From positions 15,654 to 79,653 of the forward strand of contig CAKTDF010000010.1 of the NCBI GenBank assembly GCA_934541115.1: a stretch of DNA of 64,000 nucleotides, written 5' to 3'. The position numbers were made by a program, and so were the translations under genes. Position 1 is the stretch's first letter, and the number at the start of each line of letters is the position of its first letter. Source of the stretch: an uncultured Eubacteriales bacterium (GTDB lineage Bacteria; Bacillota; Clostridia; Oscillospirales; Acutalibacteraceae). This document shows positions 33,473 to 42,402 of this stretch, piece after piece. The notes under the pieces were generated by a model, which ran no database searches, had not been told where the DNA came from, and saw only the letters and a program-made list of their open reading frames with translations.

Positions 33473-34216
33473 TTATTTGTTGACTGTCATGTTTTCATAA
33501 ATCTGACCGATTTCAATGCTGTCTCCTGCGGCGATCATCTGACCGTGGTCAAGAATGATGGCTTTGTTGCAGATCTCCGCAACCTTGTCTGTGCTGTGAG
33601 AAACATAAAGCACCGTTACACCCTCGCCCATCATGCCCTCAATACGCTTTTGGCTCTTGGCTCTGAACGCCGCGTCGCCTACGCTGAGAACCTCGTCAAG
33701 AATGAGAACATCGGGCTTGACAGCCGTTGCAATTGCAAAGCCGAGCCGCGATTTCATGCCGGAGGAATAGCCCTTGAGCGGAGCGTCAATAAAATCCTCA
33801 AGCTCTGCGAACTCAACAATTTCGTCAAACTTTTTTTCAACAAACTCTCTTGAAAAGCCCATCGTTGCGGCGTAAAGATATACGTTCTCTCTGCCGCTGT
33901 AATTTCTGTCAAAGCCTGCGCCGAGCTCCAGCAAAGGGGCAACAACGCCTCTGACGGTCACGGAGCCCTGAGTCGGCTTCAAAACGCCGGCAATTACCTT
34001 CAAAAGCGTGCTTTTTCCGGCGCCGTTAAAGCCGAGAATACCGACTCTGTCCCCCTTTTCAACCTTAAAGCTGACGTCTTTCAACGCCCAAAATTCAACA
34101 TAATGGAGCTGACGCTTGACAAGACGGATAAAATACTCTTTGGCATTGTCAACGCCCTCTTTATTGATATTGAATTTCATGCTGACATGGTCAACTTCAA
34201 CTGCGTAATTACTCAA
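33473..34216 (-). CDS. Polysaccharide/teichoic acid-type ABC exporter, ATP-binding subunit
   Basis: 247 residues. Walker A GFNGAGKST, signature YSSGMKSRL, Walker B DVLILDEVLSVGDAAF and switch His in VSHS. The Y/F-SSGM signature and LSVGDAAF are typical of the TagH/KpsT/Wzt group that exports undecaprenyl-linked glycans. It begins with TTG 34216 behind GAGGG. It lies 15 bp after the permease gene. No carbohydrate-binding C-terminal domain is present, so it is the short KpsT/TagH-like form. Confidence 0.9.
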   Translation of the reverse strand: MSNYAVEVDHVSMKFNINKEGVDNAKEYFIRLVKRQLHYVEFWALKDVSFKVEKGDRVGILGFNGAGKSTLLKVIAGVLKPTQGSVTVRGVVAPLLELGAGFDRNYSGRENVYLYAATMGFSREFVEKKFDEIVEFAELEDFIDAPLKGYSSGMKSRLGFAIATAVKPDVLILDEVLSVGDAAFRAKSQKRIEGMMGEGVTVLYVSHSTDKVAEICNKAIILDHGQMIAAGDSIEIGQIYENMTVNK

Positions 34217-34231
34217 AAAAATCCCTCTTTC

Positions 34232-35077
34232 TCAGATATGAAGAATGAACTTGTCCTGCGTCTTGTAGAAAGTGATCATACCGACAACAAGGGCAATAAC
34301 GGCGCAGGCTGACGAATACCACATCAGTTTGACGTCCCAGTAATGAACAAAATCGTCTCCCCAAATAACTGCGGCGCGGAAAAGACCTATGATTCCGTAA
34401 AGCGGGTTGAGCTTGAAAATTGTCAGCTTGAGACTGCCCGGCTCAAGGTTCAGACGATCCATGCTGTATACGATCGGGGTGGCGTAAAAAAGCATGGTGG
34501 TAATTACGTCATAAAGATTTTCCGTATCTCTGAAAAAGACGTTGACAGCCGCAAGGAACATGCCGACCCCGACGCTGAGAACAAAGAGAATGAGAACCGG
34601 AACAATGCAATAGATTACCCGCCACGTCGGATAGACGGGATGATTATTCGTAATGTTGAAAAATGCAATGACAAAGATGAGAACCGACAGTGAAATGATG
34701 AACGTTATGAACGTTGAAAGAATCTGCGACAGCGGATAGATATACTTCGGAACATATACCTTTTTGATCATTGACGCGTTTGAACGAATGGAGCGCATTG
34801 CCCTTTTTGTCGATTGGGTAAAGAATGTATACAAAAGACGGCCGATGAGAAGATATACCGTGTAGTTACCCACGCCCTTTGAGCTGCGGCCGAAAACGGT
34901 GTCAAAAACAAAAACAAGAACAATGGTCGTCAAAAGCGGATGCAAAAATGTCCAGAACATACCGAGGACGGAGTCCCTGTATTGGAGCTTGATGTTTTTT
35001 CTGACAAGCTCGCGCAGAAGAAAGCGGTATTTCATAAAGTTTTCCCTGTGCTTTGAGAGCGCCTTAACTTTTCCCAT
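34232..35077 (-). CDS. ABC-2 type polysaccharide exporter permease
   Basis: 281 residues with six transmembrane helices and the ABC-2 motifs RDSVLGMFWTFLHPLL near the N-terminus and NPLYGIIGLFRAAVI near the C-terminus. It is the TagG/KpsM/Wzm-type partner of the downstream ATPase. ATG 35077 with AGGAGG six bases upstream is chosen over a start 54 bases earlier. No glycan biosynthesis genes are nearby, so the cargo is open. Confidence 0.9.
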   Translation of the reverse strand: MGKVKALSKHRENFMKYRFLLRELVRKNIKLQYRDSVLGMFWTFLHPLLTTIVLVFVFDTVFGRSSKGVGNYTVYLLIGRLLYTFFTQSTKRAMRSIRSNASMIKKVYVPKYIYPLSQILSTFITFIISLSVLIFVIAFFNITNNHPVYPTWRVIYCIVPVLILFVLSVGVGMFLAAVNVFFRDTENLYDVITTMLFYATPIVYSMDRLNLEPGSLKLTIFKLNPLYGIIGLFRAAVIWGDDFVHYWDVKLMWYSSACAVIALVVGMITFYKTQDKFILHI

Positions 35078-35229
35078 AGGTTTCCTCCTGAATGAAATAA
35101 TACGCCGGAACAAAACGGCAAAATTAGTCATTTAGCATTGTATCACAACTTTTTGGATTTATCAATACCGGGTGCGGAATGTTTGACGCATGCGCAGAAA
35201 AAGGGTGCCGGAAAACGTGAAAATTGCGG

Positions 35230-35258
35230 TTGCTCTTTTTGCGGCGCGGTGATATAAT
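35230..35258 (+). promoter_or_regulatory. Promoter for ABC exporter
   Basis: TTGCTC, 17 bp spacer, TATAAT, 34 bp before the start codon. Confidence 0.65.
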
Positions 35259-35291
35259 TTCAGAACATGATAGATTTACGGAGTGTTGAAA

Positions 35292-37031
35292 ATGAACAGC
35301 AAAAAGGGAATGCTCAAAAAATGGTTTTTGCCATACTTTAAAAAACACAAAAAGACTCTTGCGCTTGACTTGCTCTGCGCGTTTTTTACAACGGGCTGCG
35401 AGCTTGTGCTGCCCATGCTTGTCAGAGAAATTACAAAAATTGCCTCAACGGATATTACAAAGCTTACGCTGACGGTGATTTTTCAGATGGCGGCGCTTTT
35501 TGCCGTGCTCAAGGTAATAGATATGCTTGCCGGGTACTACATGATTTATGTCGGTCACGGCATGGGTGTGCGGATTGAAAAGGATATGCGCGAGGACTTG
35601 TTTGCTCATCTTCTTCGTGTTCCTTTCAGCTACTACGACGACACAAAAATCGGTCAGCTGATGTCAAGAATAACTACGGATATGTTTGAAATTGCCGAGT
35701 TTTCTCATCACTGCCCGGAGGAGTTTTTCATTGCCGGAGTTAAAATCACCGCTTCGTTTGCCGTGCTGGCGTCAATTAATTTTCCGCTTGCGGCGGCTGC
35801 CTTTGTTGTGCTTCCGTTTATGTTCTTCGGCACACAGTACTTCAGAAAAAAGATGCGCGTTGCTTTCAGAGAAAGGCGCGTTGTTGCCGGCGACGTCAAT
35901 GCCCAAACGGAAACCTCGCTGCTCGGAATCCGCGTTGTCAAGTCCTTTTCCGGAGAAAAGACCGAGGACGAAAAATTCCGCAAGGAGAGCACAATGCTTG
36001 CAAAAGTTCAGTGCGACTCATACCGCTACATGGCAAGGCTCAATGCGGCGGTCAGGTTTTTTGACGGACTCATGTATATTGTGCTCATTGTAATGGGCGG
36101 AATTTTCATCATTAAAGAAAAAATAACCGTTGCCGATTACACCGCATACCTGCTTTACATTGCAATGCTCATTGCCGCGGTCAAGAGAATCGTTGAGTTC
36201 ACCGAGCAGTTTGAAAAGGGCGTTACGGGTGTTGAACGCTTTGCCGAGGTGATGGAGGAAAAATGCGAAAACTACGAGGGACTCGGCGAGAGCCTTTCGG
36301 CAGATGCCGGCGATATTGAATTTAAGGACGTATCGTTCAGCTATGACAAGGAAAAGGGCGATGTTCTCGAACATATCAGTTTTCTTGTGAAAAAGGGCGA
36401 GAACATTGCCGTTGTTGGTCCGTCAGGAAGCGGAAAAACAACCATGTGCAGCCTGCTTTCAAGGTTCTATGATGCAAAGGACGGACAGGTGACCGTTGGC
36501 GGAAAGGATATCCGTACGTTTGACCTTGCCTCGTTGAGAAATGCCGTCGGCGTTGTTGAACAGGACATTTATCTTTTTTCCGGTACCGTTATGGAGAATA
36601 TTCTTTACGGCAAGCCGACCGCTACGCGGGAGGAAGCCGTTGAGGCTGCCAAAAAGGCAGGCGCAGACGAGTTCATTTCCGCCTTGCCGCAAGGGTACGA
36701 TACGTTCATCGGCGAAAGAGGAACCATGCTCTCCGGCGGACAGAAACAGCGCCTGTGCATTGCGCGGGTTTTCATTAAGGATCCGCCCGTGCTTGTGCTT
36801 GACGAGGCAACGAGCGCGCTTGACAACGAAAGCGAGCAGATTGTCAAACGCTCGCTCGCGGCGCTTTCAAAGGGCAGAACGGTGTTCACCATCGCGCACC
36901 GCCTTTCAACCGTCAAAAACGCTTCAAGAATCTTTGTTCTGACCAAAAACGGTATTGAAGAGGAGGGCACACACAAGGAGCTCCTCAAAAAAGGCGGCGT
37001 TTATGCCAAACTTTACGGCTCAGAGGAATAA
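35292..37031 (+). CDS. ABC exporter half-transporter (MsbA/LmrA-like, fused TMD-NBD)
   Basis: 579 residues. Six transmembrane helices with the exporter coupling pattern (about 25-310), then an ATPase domain with Walker A GPSGSGKTT, Q loop, signature LSGGQKQRL, Walker B VLVLDEATSALD and switch His AHRLSTV. It would act as a homodimer, exporting lipid, peptide or drug substrates. GTG 35283 is rejected in favour of ATG 35292, which has GGAG at proper distance. Confidence 0.92.
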   Translation: MNSKKGMLKKWFLPYFKKHKKTLALDLLCAFFTTGCELVLPMLVREITKIASTDITKLTLTVIFQMAALFAVLKVIDMLAGYYMIYVGHGMGVRIEKDMREDLFAHLLRVPFSYYDDTKIGQLMSRITTDMFEIAEFSHHCPEEFFIAGVKITASFAVLASINFPLAAAAFVVLPFMFFGTQYFRKKMRVAFRERRVVAGDVNAQTETSLLGIRVVKSFSGEKTEDEKFRKESTMLAKVQCDSYRYMARLNAAVRFFDGLMYIVLIVMGGIFIIKEKITVADYTAYLLYIAMLIAAVKRIVEFTEQFEKGVTGVERFAEVMEEKCENYEGLGESLSADAGDIEFKDVSFSYDKEKGDVLEHISFLVKKGENIAVVGPSGSGKTTMCSLLSRFYDAKDGQVTVGGKDIRTFDLASLRNAVGVVEQDIYLFSGTVMENILYGKPTATREEAVEAAKKAGADEFISALPQGYDTFIGERGTMLSGGQKQRLCIARVFIKDPPVLVLDEATSALDNESEQIVKRSLAALSKGRTVFTIAHRLSTVKNASRIFVLTKNGIEEEGTHKELLKKGGVYAKLYGSEE

Positions 37032-37060
37032 AAACTCTACGCTTTGCCGCATTGTTATGC

Positions 37061-37090
37061 TTGACAATGCGTAATAAATCATGATAGAAT
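37061..37090 (+). promoter_or_regulatory. Promoter for flavoprotein gene
   Basis: TTGACA, 18 bp spacer, TAGAAT, about 105 bp before the start codon. Confidence 0.75.
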
Positions 37091-37194
37091 AAGACAGCAT
37101 GGTTTGTGGGCCGTGCTGTTTTTATGCCTTTCGGCGTTCTTGCAGTACGCCTCGAATCAATCTTTCAAACACTTTTCCGAAGGAGGACAAGACA

Positions 37195-38589
37195 ATGAAA
37201 AAAGACGTTGTAATCATCGGTGCAGGTCCGGCAGGAATTTTTACCGCTCTTGAAATGATTAAAAAAGGTTCCAAAAAGAACATTATAATCGTTGAAAAGG
37301 GTCAGGCTGTTGAAAACAGACATTGCCCCAAGGACAAAACAAAGGTCTGCGTCTCCTGCAAGCCGTATTGCCACATTACGACCGGTTTTTCCGGCGCGGG
37401 CGCATTTTCCGACGGAAAGCTTTCTCTTTGCTATGAAGTCGGCGGAGATCTTCCTACGCTCATCGGCGCGCAGAAAGCTCAGGAAACCATTGATTACACC
37501 GATAAAATTTATCTTGAGTTCGGTGCGGATGAACACATTGAGGGTCTTGAAGATACTCTCGGCAAAAAAGAGATCCGCATCAAGGCTATTCAAGCGGGAC
37601 TCAAGCTTGTTGACTGTCCTATTCGTCATATGGGTACGGAAAAAGCCCAGGGTATTTACTATGCCATTGAGCAGTACCTCATAAATAACGGCGTTGAGCT
37701 TATGTTCGGCTATGAATGCTACGACCTTATCCTTGAAAACGGCGAATGCAAGGGCGTACGCCTCAAAAACAGCCACGGCGGCAGCGATATGGAAATTTTT
37801 GCAGACAGCACCGTTGTTGCAACCGGCAGAAGAGGCGCGGAGTGGCTTGAGACTCTTTGCGCGGAATATTCCATCGCTCATCAGCCGGGAACGGTTGATA
37901 TCGGCGTCAGAGTTGAAGTGCGCAACGAGATCATGGAAAAGGTCAACGAGACGCTCTATGAATCAAAGCTCATCGGCTATCCGCAGCCGTTCAAAAACAA
38001 GGTCAGAACTTTTTGTCAGAACCCGGGCGGTTTTGTCAGCCAGGAAAACTATGACAATGACCTTGCCGTTGTCAACGGTCACTCCTTCAAGGAGCTCAAG
38101 AGCAACAACACCAATCTTGCAATTCTCTGCTCCCACAATTTCAGCTATCCGTTCAACCAGCCTATCGCTTACGCCCAAAAAGTCGGCGAGCTGACAAATA
38201 TGCTCGGAACGGGACACATTCTTGTTCAGCGTTTCGGCGATATCCTTGACGGAAAGCGCACATGGGAAAAAGAGCTTATGCAGTCAAATGTACGTCCTAC
38301 TCTTCCGGACGCAGTTGCCGGCGACATCACCGCCGCAATGCCGTACAGAGCAATGACCAACATTATCAACTTTATCAAAGCGATGGATCACGTTGTTGAA
38401 GGCTTTGCTTCAACGGAGACTCTGCTTTACTCCCCGGAGCTGAAATTCTACAGTAACCGCGTCAAGATGGACGAGGATTTTAACACGAGCATAAAGGGAC
38501 TGCACTGCCTCGGAGATTCAAGCGGCTGGACGCGCGGTCTGATGATGGCGTCCGTCATGGGCGTTCTCATGGGCAGAAAATTGGTGTAA
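37195..38589 (+). CDS. COG2509-type FAD-dependent dehydrogenase
   Basis: 464 residues. N-terminal FAD-binding GxGxxG (VVIIGAGPAGIFTALEM), then a four-cysteine segment CPKDKTKVCVSCKPYC just before TTGFSGAGAFSDGKLSL. A second dinucleotide-type motif (STVVATGRRGAEWLE) and a C-terminal GDSSGWTRGLMMASVMGV complete the flavoprotein. It belongs to uncharacterised FAD-dependent dehydrogenases related to the BaiN/HI0933 group; the reaction is not known. The cysteines could bind a metal centre or be redox active (inference). AAGGAGG precedes ATG 37195. Confidence 0.85.
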   Translation: MKKDVVIIGAGPAGIFTALEMIKKGSKKNIIIVEKGQAVENRHCPKDKTKVCVSCKPYCHITTGFSGAGAFSDGKLSLCYEVGGDLPTLIGAQKAQETIDYTDKIYLEFGADEHIEGLEDTLGKKEIRIKAIQAGLKLVDCPIRHMGTEKAQGIYYAIEQYLINNGVELMFGYECYDLILENGECKGVRLKNSHGGSDMEIFADSTVVATGRRGAEWLETLCAEYSIAHQPGTVDIGVRVEVRNEIMEKVNETLYESKLIGYPQPFKNKVRTFCQNPGGFVSQENYDNDLAVVNGHSFKELKSNNTNLAILCSHNFSYPFNQPIAYAQKVGELTNMLGTGHILVQRFGDILDGKRTWEKELMQSNVRPTLPDAVAGDITAAMPYRAMTNIINFIKAMDHVVEGFASTETLLYSPELKFYSNRVKMDEDFNTSIKGLHCLGDSSGWTRGLMMASVMGVLMGRKLV

Positions 38590-38713
38590 TTGCAGCGCGG
38601 CTGTTTTCCGCCTATAAGGAGAGCTATTTCCGGAAATTCGGCGAGACTTTCAGATATCACCGAACAGGCGGAGATTACGGGATTTGCGCCGACCGAAAGG
38701 TGTGTATATTCCG

Positions 38714-38733
38714 GTTCGACTCTCCTCAGCTTA
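38714..38733. repeat. Dispersed 20-nt repeat, copy 1
   Basis: GTTCGACTCTCCTCAGCTTA, identical to 55327-55346; the last 14 nt also occur at 26208-26221. The sequence has a TTCGACT core reminiscent of a tRNA or tmRNA T-loop, but the flanks do not pair. Confidence 0.7.
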
Positions 38734-38851
38734 TTATTTTGTCTTCGCCTCCGTGTGTTTGCGTGAATTTTGTATTTGTTATGTTCTCTTCGGTGCAAAG
38801 ACGAAAATGGTTTTCTTTCAGTTCAACGAAAAATTGAAAAATATCCGCACA

Positions 38852-38884
38852 GGCGCAGAAACACTTGGTTTTTGCGCCGTTTTT
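38852..38884 (+). terminator. Intrinsic terminator upstream of the S10 promoter
   Basis: GGCGCA / TGCGCC stem extended by AAA/TTT, followed by GTTTTT. Confidence 0.75.
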
Positions 38885-39000
38885 CTTTGAGTTCGACCAC
38901 AATATATAGCGTACCCTCAGCCGAGTGTTTGCTTATTTTGCGTCTGCCTTTGGAGAGACAAAAAATCTGCATTTTTCACAAACTTTTTCTCTCAAAATCG

Positions 39001-39029
39001 TTGACATTTGACAATTGTTGTGTTAAGAT
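39001..39029 (+). promoter_or_regulatory. Promoter of the S10-spc-alpha superoperon
   Basis: TTGACA, 17 bp spacer, TAAGAT; predicted start near 39036, about 350 nt before rpsJ. Confidence 0.85.
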
Positions 39030-39035
39030 AATCAA

Positions 39036-39386
39036 GCGTGTGTTGGACGTAGGTGGGTATAACTATGCCTTAACACAACATATACGATATGCGATGATGC
39101 GGGAGGTGGCTGCCCTCTTGAGGCAGGAAATTTCCGCGGAGTATGTCCGATTTTAAACCGGGCGATCTATATTCATGAAATGCGCCGTCTCTTGCGTGGG
39201 CTTTGCTCAACGGTGCGTTTGTGTGAACTTGCGCTTTCGCGGGCGCGGTTCCGCTTTGGGCGGACTGTGTCCTTGCGCCTTGACCGGGAATATCTTCAGT
39301 TTCCGGTTTTTAAAATGGGAGACTTGAAAACACCCGGAAAGGTTGACGAAAGTGTTGCCCGCCAAATTCTTTAGGAGGCGTAATCA
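39036..39386 (+). promoter_or_regulatory. Long S10 operon leader with attenuator-like hairpin
   Basis: About 350 nt of untranslated leader. It contains a CTGCC/GGCAG hairpin near 39109 and, at 39284-39311, a terminator-like hairpin, before the rpsJ ribosome-binding site. In E. coli the same operon is controlled by L4 acting on such a leader; whether this one uses L4 or another ribosomal protein is unknown. Confidence 0.55.
39284..39311 (+). terminator. Attenuator-like terminator in S10 leader
   Basis: CCGGGAA / TTTCCGG (one G-T pair), loop TATCTTCAG, immediately followed by TTTTT, 75 nt before rpsJ. Confidence 0.7.
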
Positions 39387-39698
39387 ATGGCAGTAAAGGA
39401 AAAGATCCGTATCAGACTTAAAGGATACGACCACAACCTCGTTGACAAGGCAGCGGAAATGATCGTTGAAGCAGCAAAGCGTACCAATGCAACTGTTTCA
39501 GGTCCGATTCCCCTTCCCACAGAAAAGGAAGTTGTTACGATCCTTCGCGCTGTTCATAAGTATAAGGACAGCCGTGAACAGTTTGAACAGAGAACCCACA
39601 AAAGACTCATTGACATCATCAGACCTACACCCAAGACCGTGGAGGCTCTGACAAATCTTGAAATTCCGGCAAGCGTTGAAATTGAGATCAAGAGATAA
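39387..39698 (+). CDS. rpsJ: 30S ribosomal protein S10
   Basis: 103 residues with EKIRIRLKGYDHNLVDKAA, GPIPLPTEKEVVTILR and the terminal PASVEIEIKR. S10 belongs to the 30S head and, with NusB, to the transcription antitermination complex. First gene of the superoperon; AGGAGG precedes ATG 39387. The str genes (rpsL, rpsG, fusA, tuf) often found just upstream are absent here. Confidence 0.98.
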   Translation: MAVKEKIRIRLKGYDHNLVDKAAEMIVEAAKRTNATVSGPIPLPTEKEVVTILRAVHKYKDSREQFEQRTHKRLIDIIRPTPKTVEALTNLEIPASVEIEIKR

Positions 39699-39787
39699 CA
39701 TCTCTTTCAATTAACATATACCCGCACGCTTAACCGAAAGGTCACGTTGGCAAAAGGTCCAACCAATAACCAAAGGAGGATAATCAA

Positions 39788-40423
39788 ATGAAAAAAGGTC
39801 TTATCGGCAGAAAACTCGGAATGACCCAGATCTTTGACGAAAAAGGAAATGTCGTTCCCGTAACAGTCGTTGAACTCGGACCGTGCGCAGTCGTTCAGAA
39901 GAAGACTGCTGAAAACGACGGCTATGAAGCTGTTCAGCTCGGTTTTGACGACGTCAAGGTCACAAGAACCAACAAGCCTATGAAGGGTCACTTCGACAAG
40001 GCAAACGTTGCCCCCAAGAGAGTTCTTCGTGAATTCAGACTTGATGACTGCGCTGCTCTCAACGTTGGTGACATTCTCAAGGCTGATGTGTTCGCTACCG
40101 GAGAAAAGGTCGACGTTGTCGGCACAAGCAAAGGTAAGGGAACCGCAGGCGCAATCAAGCGTTGGAACTTCTCAAGACTTAAAGAATCACACGGTACCGG
40201 CCCCGTTGCAAGACATGCCGGCTCCCTCGGTGCCTGCTCCGATCCCTCAAGAGTTTACAAGGGAAAGAAGCTCGCAGGTCACCTCGGCGCAGAACGCGTC
40301 ACTGTTCAGAATCTTGACGTTGTCAAGGTTGATGTTGAAAACAACCTTATCGCTATCAAGGGCGCGATCCCCGGTCCCAAAAAGGGCATCGTTATGGTAG
40401 TGAACAGCGTTAAAAAAGCGTAA
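39788..40423 (+). CDS. rplC: 50S ribosomal protein L3
   Basis: 211 residues, starting KKGLIGRKLGMTQIFDEKG and containing GTSKGKGTAGAIKRWNF and the loop reaching the peptidyl transferase centre (GPVARHAGSLGACSDPSRV). One of two initiators of 50S assembly. AAAGGAGG precedes the ATG; 89 bp separate it from rpsJ, the largest gap in the early part of the operon. Confidence 0.98.
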   Translation: MKKGLIGRKLGMTQIFDEKGNVVPVTVVELGPCAVVQKKTAENDGYEAVQLGFDDVKVTRTNKPMKGHFDKANVAPKRVLREFRLDDCAALNVGDILKADVFATGEKVDVVGTSKGKGTAGAIKRWNFSRLKESHGTGPVARHAGSLGACSDPSRVYKGKKLAGHLGAERVTVQNLDVVKVDVENNLIAIKGAIPGPKKGIVMVVNSVKKA

Positions 40424-40440
40424 GAAAGGAGTTGCTCTAA

Positions 40441-41064
40441 ATGCCTAACGTATCAGTATTCGACGTAAGCGGAAAGAAAGTTTCCGATCTCGAGCTTTCC
40501 GAAGGTATCTTCGGCATAGTTCCCAACACGTCAGCAATGCACATCGTTGTTGTCAATTATCTGGCAAATCAGCGTCAGGGCACACAGTCAACCCTGACAC
40601 GCTCAGAAGTTTCCGGCGGCGGAAAAAAGCCCTGGAAGCAGAAAGGCTCAGGCCGCGCAAGACAGGGTTCAACCAGAGCTCCGCAGTGGTATCACGGCGG
40701 TATCGCACACGGTCCCAAGCCCAGAAGCTACGGCTTTGCAGTCAACAAGAAGGTCAGAAGACTTGCTATGAAGTCTGCTCTTTCCTCAAAGGTAGCAGCA
40801 AGCGAGATGGTCGTTCTCGATTCTCTCAAGCTTGACGCAATCAAGACCAAGGAGATCGTTAAGGTTCTCTCTGCTCTTGAAACCGGCAAGAAAGTTCTTC
40901 TTGTTCTTCCCGAAAAGGACGATATCGTTTACAGAAGCGCAAGGAACATCGCAGGCGTAAAGGTTACGCTTGTCAACACCCTCAGCGTTTACGATATTCT
41001 TAACTGCAACACCCTCGTCGTCCTCAAGGACGCAGTTGCAAAGATTGAGGAGGTATATGCATAA
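40441..41064 (+). CDS. rplD: 50S ribosomal protein L4
   Basis: 207 residues. The tunnel loop is recognisable as GGGKKPWKQKGSGRARQGS followed by TRAPQWYHGGIAHGP. L4 lines the exit tunnel and in enterobacteria represses its own operon by binding the S10 leader, which makes the leader at 39036 of interest. Its TAA shares a base with the ATG of rplW. Confidence 0.98.
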   Translation: MPNVSVFDVSGKKVSDLELSEGIFGIVPNTSAMHIVVVNYLANQRQGTQSTLTRSEVSGGGKKPWKQKGSGRARQGSTRAPQWYHGGIAHGPKPRSYGFAVNKKVRRLAMKSALSSKVAASEMVVLDSLKLDAIKTKEIVKVLSALETGKKVLLVLPEKDDIVYRSARNIAGVKVTLVNTLSVYDILNCNTLVVLKDAVAKIEEVYA

Positions 41065-41360
41065 TGAGTAAGTTGGCACATGACATCATCCTCAAGCCCA
41101 TCATCACAGAAGAGAGCATGATGGGAACAGCGTTCAAAAAGTACACCTTCAAGGTTGCAAAGGACGCTAACAAGCCCGAAATCGCCAAGGCTGTTGAAGA
41201 AGCTTTCGGCGTAAAGGTAGCTAAGGTCAACACTATCAGCTGCAAGGGTCACCTCAGAAGATACGGTCGTTATGAGGGCTACACCGCAGCATGGAAAAAG
41301 GCAATTGTCACCCTCACCGAGGATTCAAAGACGATCGACTTCTTTGACGGTCTTCTTTAA
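41064..41360 (+). CDS. rplW: 50S ribosomal protein L23
   Basis: 98 residues: HDIILKPIITEESM at the start, KYTFKVAKDANKPEIAKAVE in the core. L23 sits at the tunnel exit, where trigger factor and SRP dock. Start overlaps the rplD stop by one base (TAATG), giving translational coupling. A 183-nt gap with weak hairpins follows before rplB. Confidence 0.97.
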   Translation: MSKLAHDIILKPIITEESMMGTAFKKYTFKVAKDANKPEIAKAVEEAFGVKVAKVNTISCKGHLRRYGRYEGYTAAWKKAIVTLTEDSKTIDFFDGLL

Positions 41361-41543
41361 TGAGTGACCGGCGGTCAGCTCAAAGGCGCATTTTTCGGTC
41401 ACACCGATGAACGTACCCGTCGAATTGTCCGCAAGCCGCAAAAAGTGTTCTTCAGGGAATGCTTAGCTAACTTTTTTAAAATCCGGCGGTAATGTATGGA
41501 GGTTGACAATCCTCCGCTAAACCGCTTTAAGGAGTGTAATAAA

Positions 41544-42377
41544 ATGTCAATTCGTTTTATGAAGCCTGTAACCAACGGCACACGTAACATGTCGTATACA
41601 GACTACTCCGCACTTTCAAAGTGCGGTCCGGAGAGAAGCCTCCTCGCTCCTCTCAACAAAAAGAGCGGACGTAACAGCTACGGACGCATCACCGTTCGCC
41701 ACCGTGGCGGCGGAAACAGAAGAAAATATCGCATCATCGACTTCAAGAGAGATAAGTTCGATGTATTTGCAACCGTTAAAACTCTTGAGTACGATCCCAA
41801 CAGATCAGCTCACATCGCTCTTCTTGAATATGAAGACGGCGAAAAGAGATATATCCTCGCTCCCGAAGGTCTCAAGGTAGGCGATAAGGTTGAAGCAGGC
41901 GCAGGTGCCGACATAAAGCCGGGCAACGCTCTTCCCCTTGTAAATATCCCCACCGGTACTTTCATTCACAACGTTGAGCTTTATCCGGGCAGAGGCGGTC
42001 AGCTTGCAAGAGCAGCCGGCAATGCCGCTCAGCTCATGGCTAAGGAGGGCGGCTTCGCTCTTCTCAGACTCCCGTCAAGCGAGCTTCGCAAAGTCTCCGA
42101 AAAGTGCATGGCTACTATCGGTGTTGTCGGCAACGGCGACCACGAGAACGTCAAGATCGGTAAGGCAGGACGTACTCGCCACCTCGGTATCAGACCCACA
42201 GTCCGCGGTTCGGTCATGAACCCCTGCGACCACCCGCACGGCGGTGGTGAGGGCAAGTCACCGATCGGTCGTCCCGGCCCTGTTACCCCGTGGGGCAAGC
42301 CTGCTCTCGGCTACAAGACTCGCGCTAAGAAGAATCGTTCCGACAAGCTTATTGTTAAGCGTCGCAACGACAGATAA
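41544..42377 (+). CDS. rplB: 50S ribosomal protein L2
   Basis: 277 residues, standard length. IRFMKPVTNGTRNMSYTDYS opens the protein, and the C-terminal HPHGGGEGKSPIGRPGPVTP holds the conserved histidine region near the peptidyl transferase centre. ATG 41544, after AAGGAG, is chosen over a frame opening 48 bases upstream. Confidence 0.98.
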   Translation: MSIRFMKPVTNGTRNMSYTDYSALSKCGPERSLLAPLNKKSGRNSYGRITVRHRGGGNRRKYRIIDFKRDKFDVFATVKTLEYDPNRSAHIALLEYEDGEKRYILAPEGLKVGDKVEAGAGADIKPGNALPLVNIPTGTFIHNVELYPGRGGQLARAAGNAAQLMAKEGGFALLRLPSSELRKVSEKCMATIGVVGNGDHENVKIGKAGRTRHLGIRPTVRGSVMNPCDHPHGGGEGKSPIGRPGPVTPWGKPALGYKTRAKKNRSDKLIVKRRNDR

Positions 42378-42402
42378 CGGTCGATGAAAGGAGCTATGAA
42401 TA

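Larger units (their letters stand above)
38590..39000. other. Intergenic region with terminator and dispersed 20-mer
   Basis: About 400 bp between the flavoprotein and the S10 promoter. No gene with a ribosome-binding site is seen. It holds the 20-nt repeat at 38714 and an intrinsic terminator at 38852, about 260 bp beyond the last stop codon. Confidence 0.5.

Noticed and set aside
38714..38733. 3' end of a tRNA or tmRNA gene
   Set aside because: The TTCGACT core is T-loop-like, but neither copy has pairing T-stem or acceptor sequences or a CCA end.
39180..39374. 64-codon open frame in the S10 leader, possible leader peptide
   Set aside because: No Shine-Dalgarno before its ATG, arginine- and leucine-rich composition typical of random GC-rich DNA, and it spans the attenuator hairpin.
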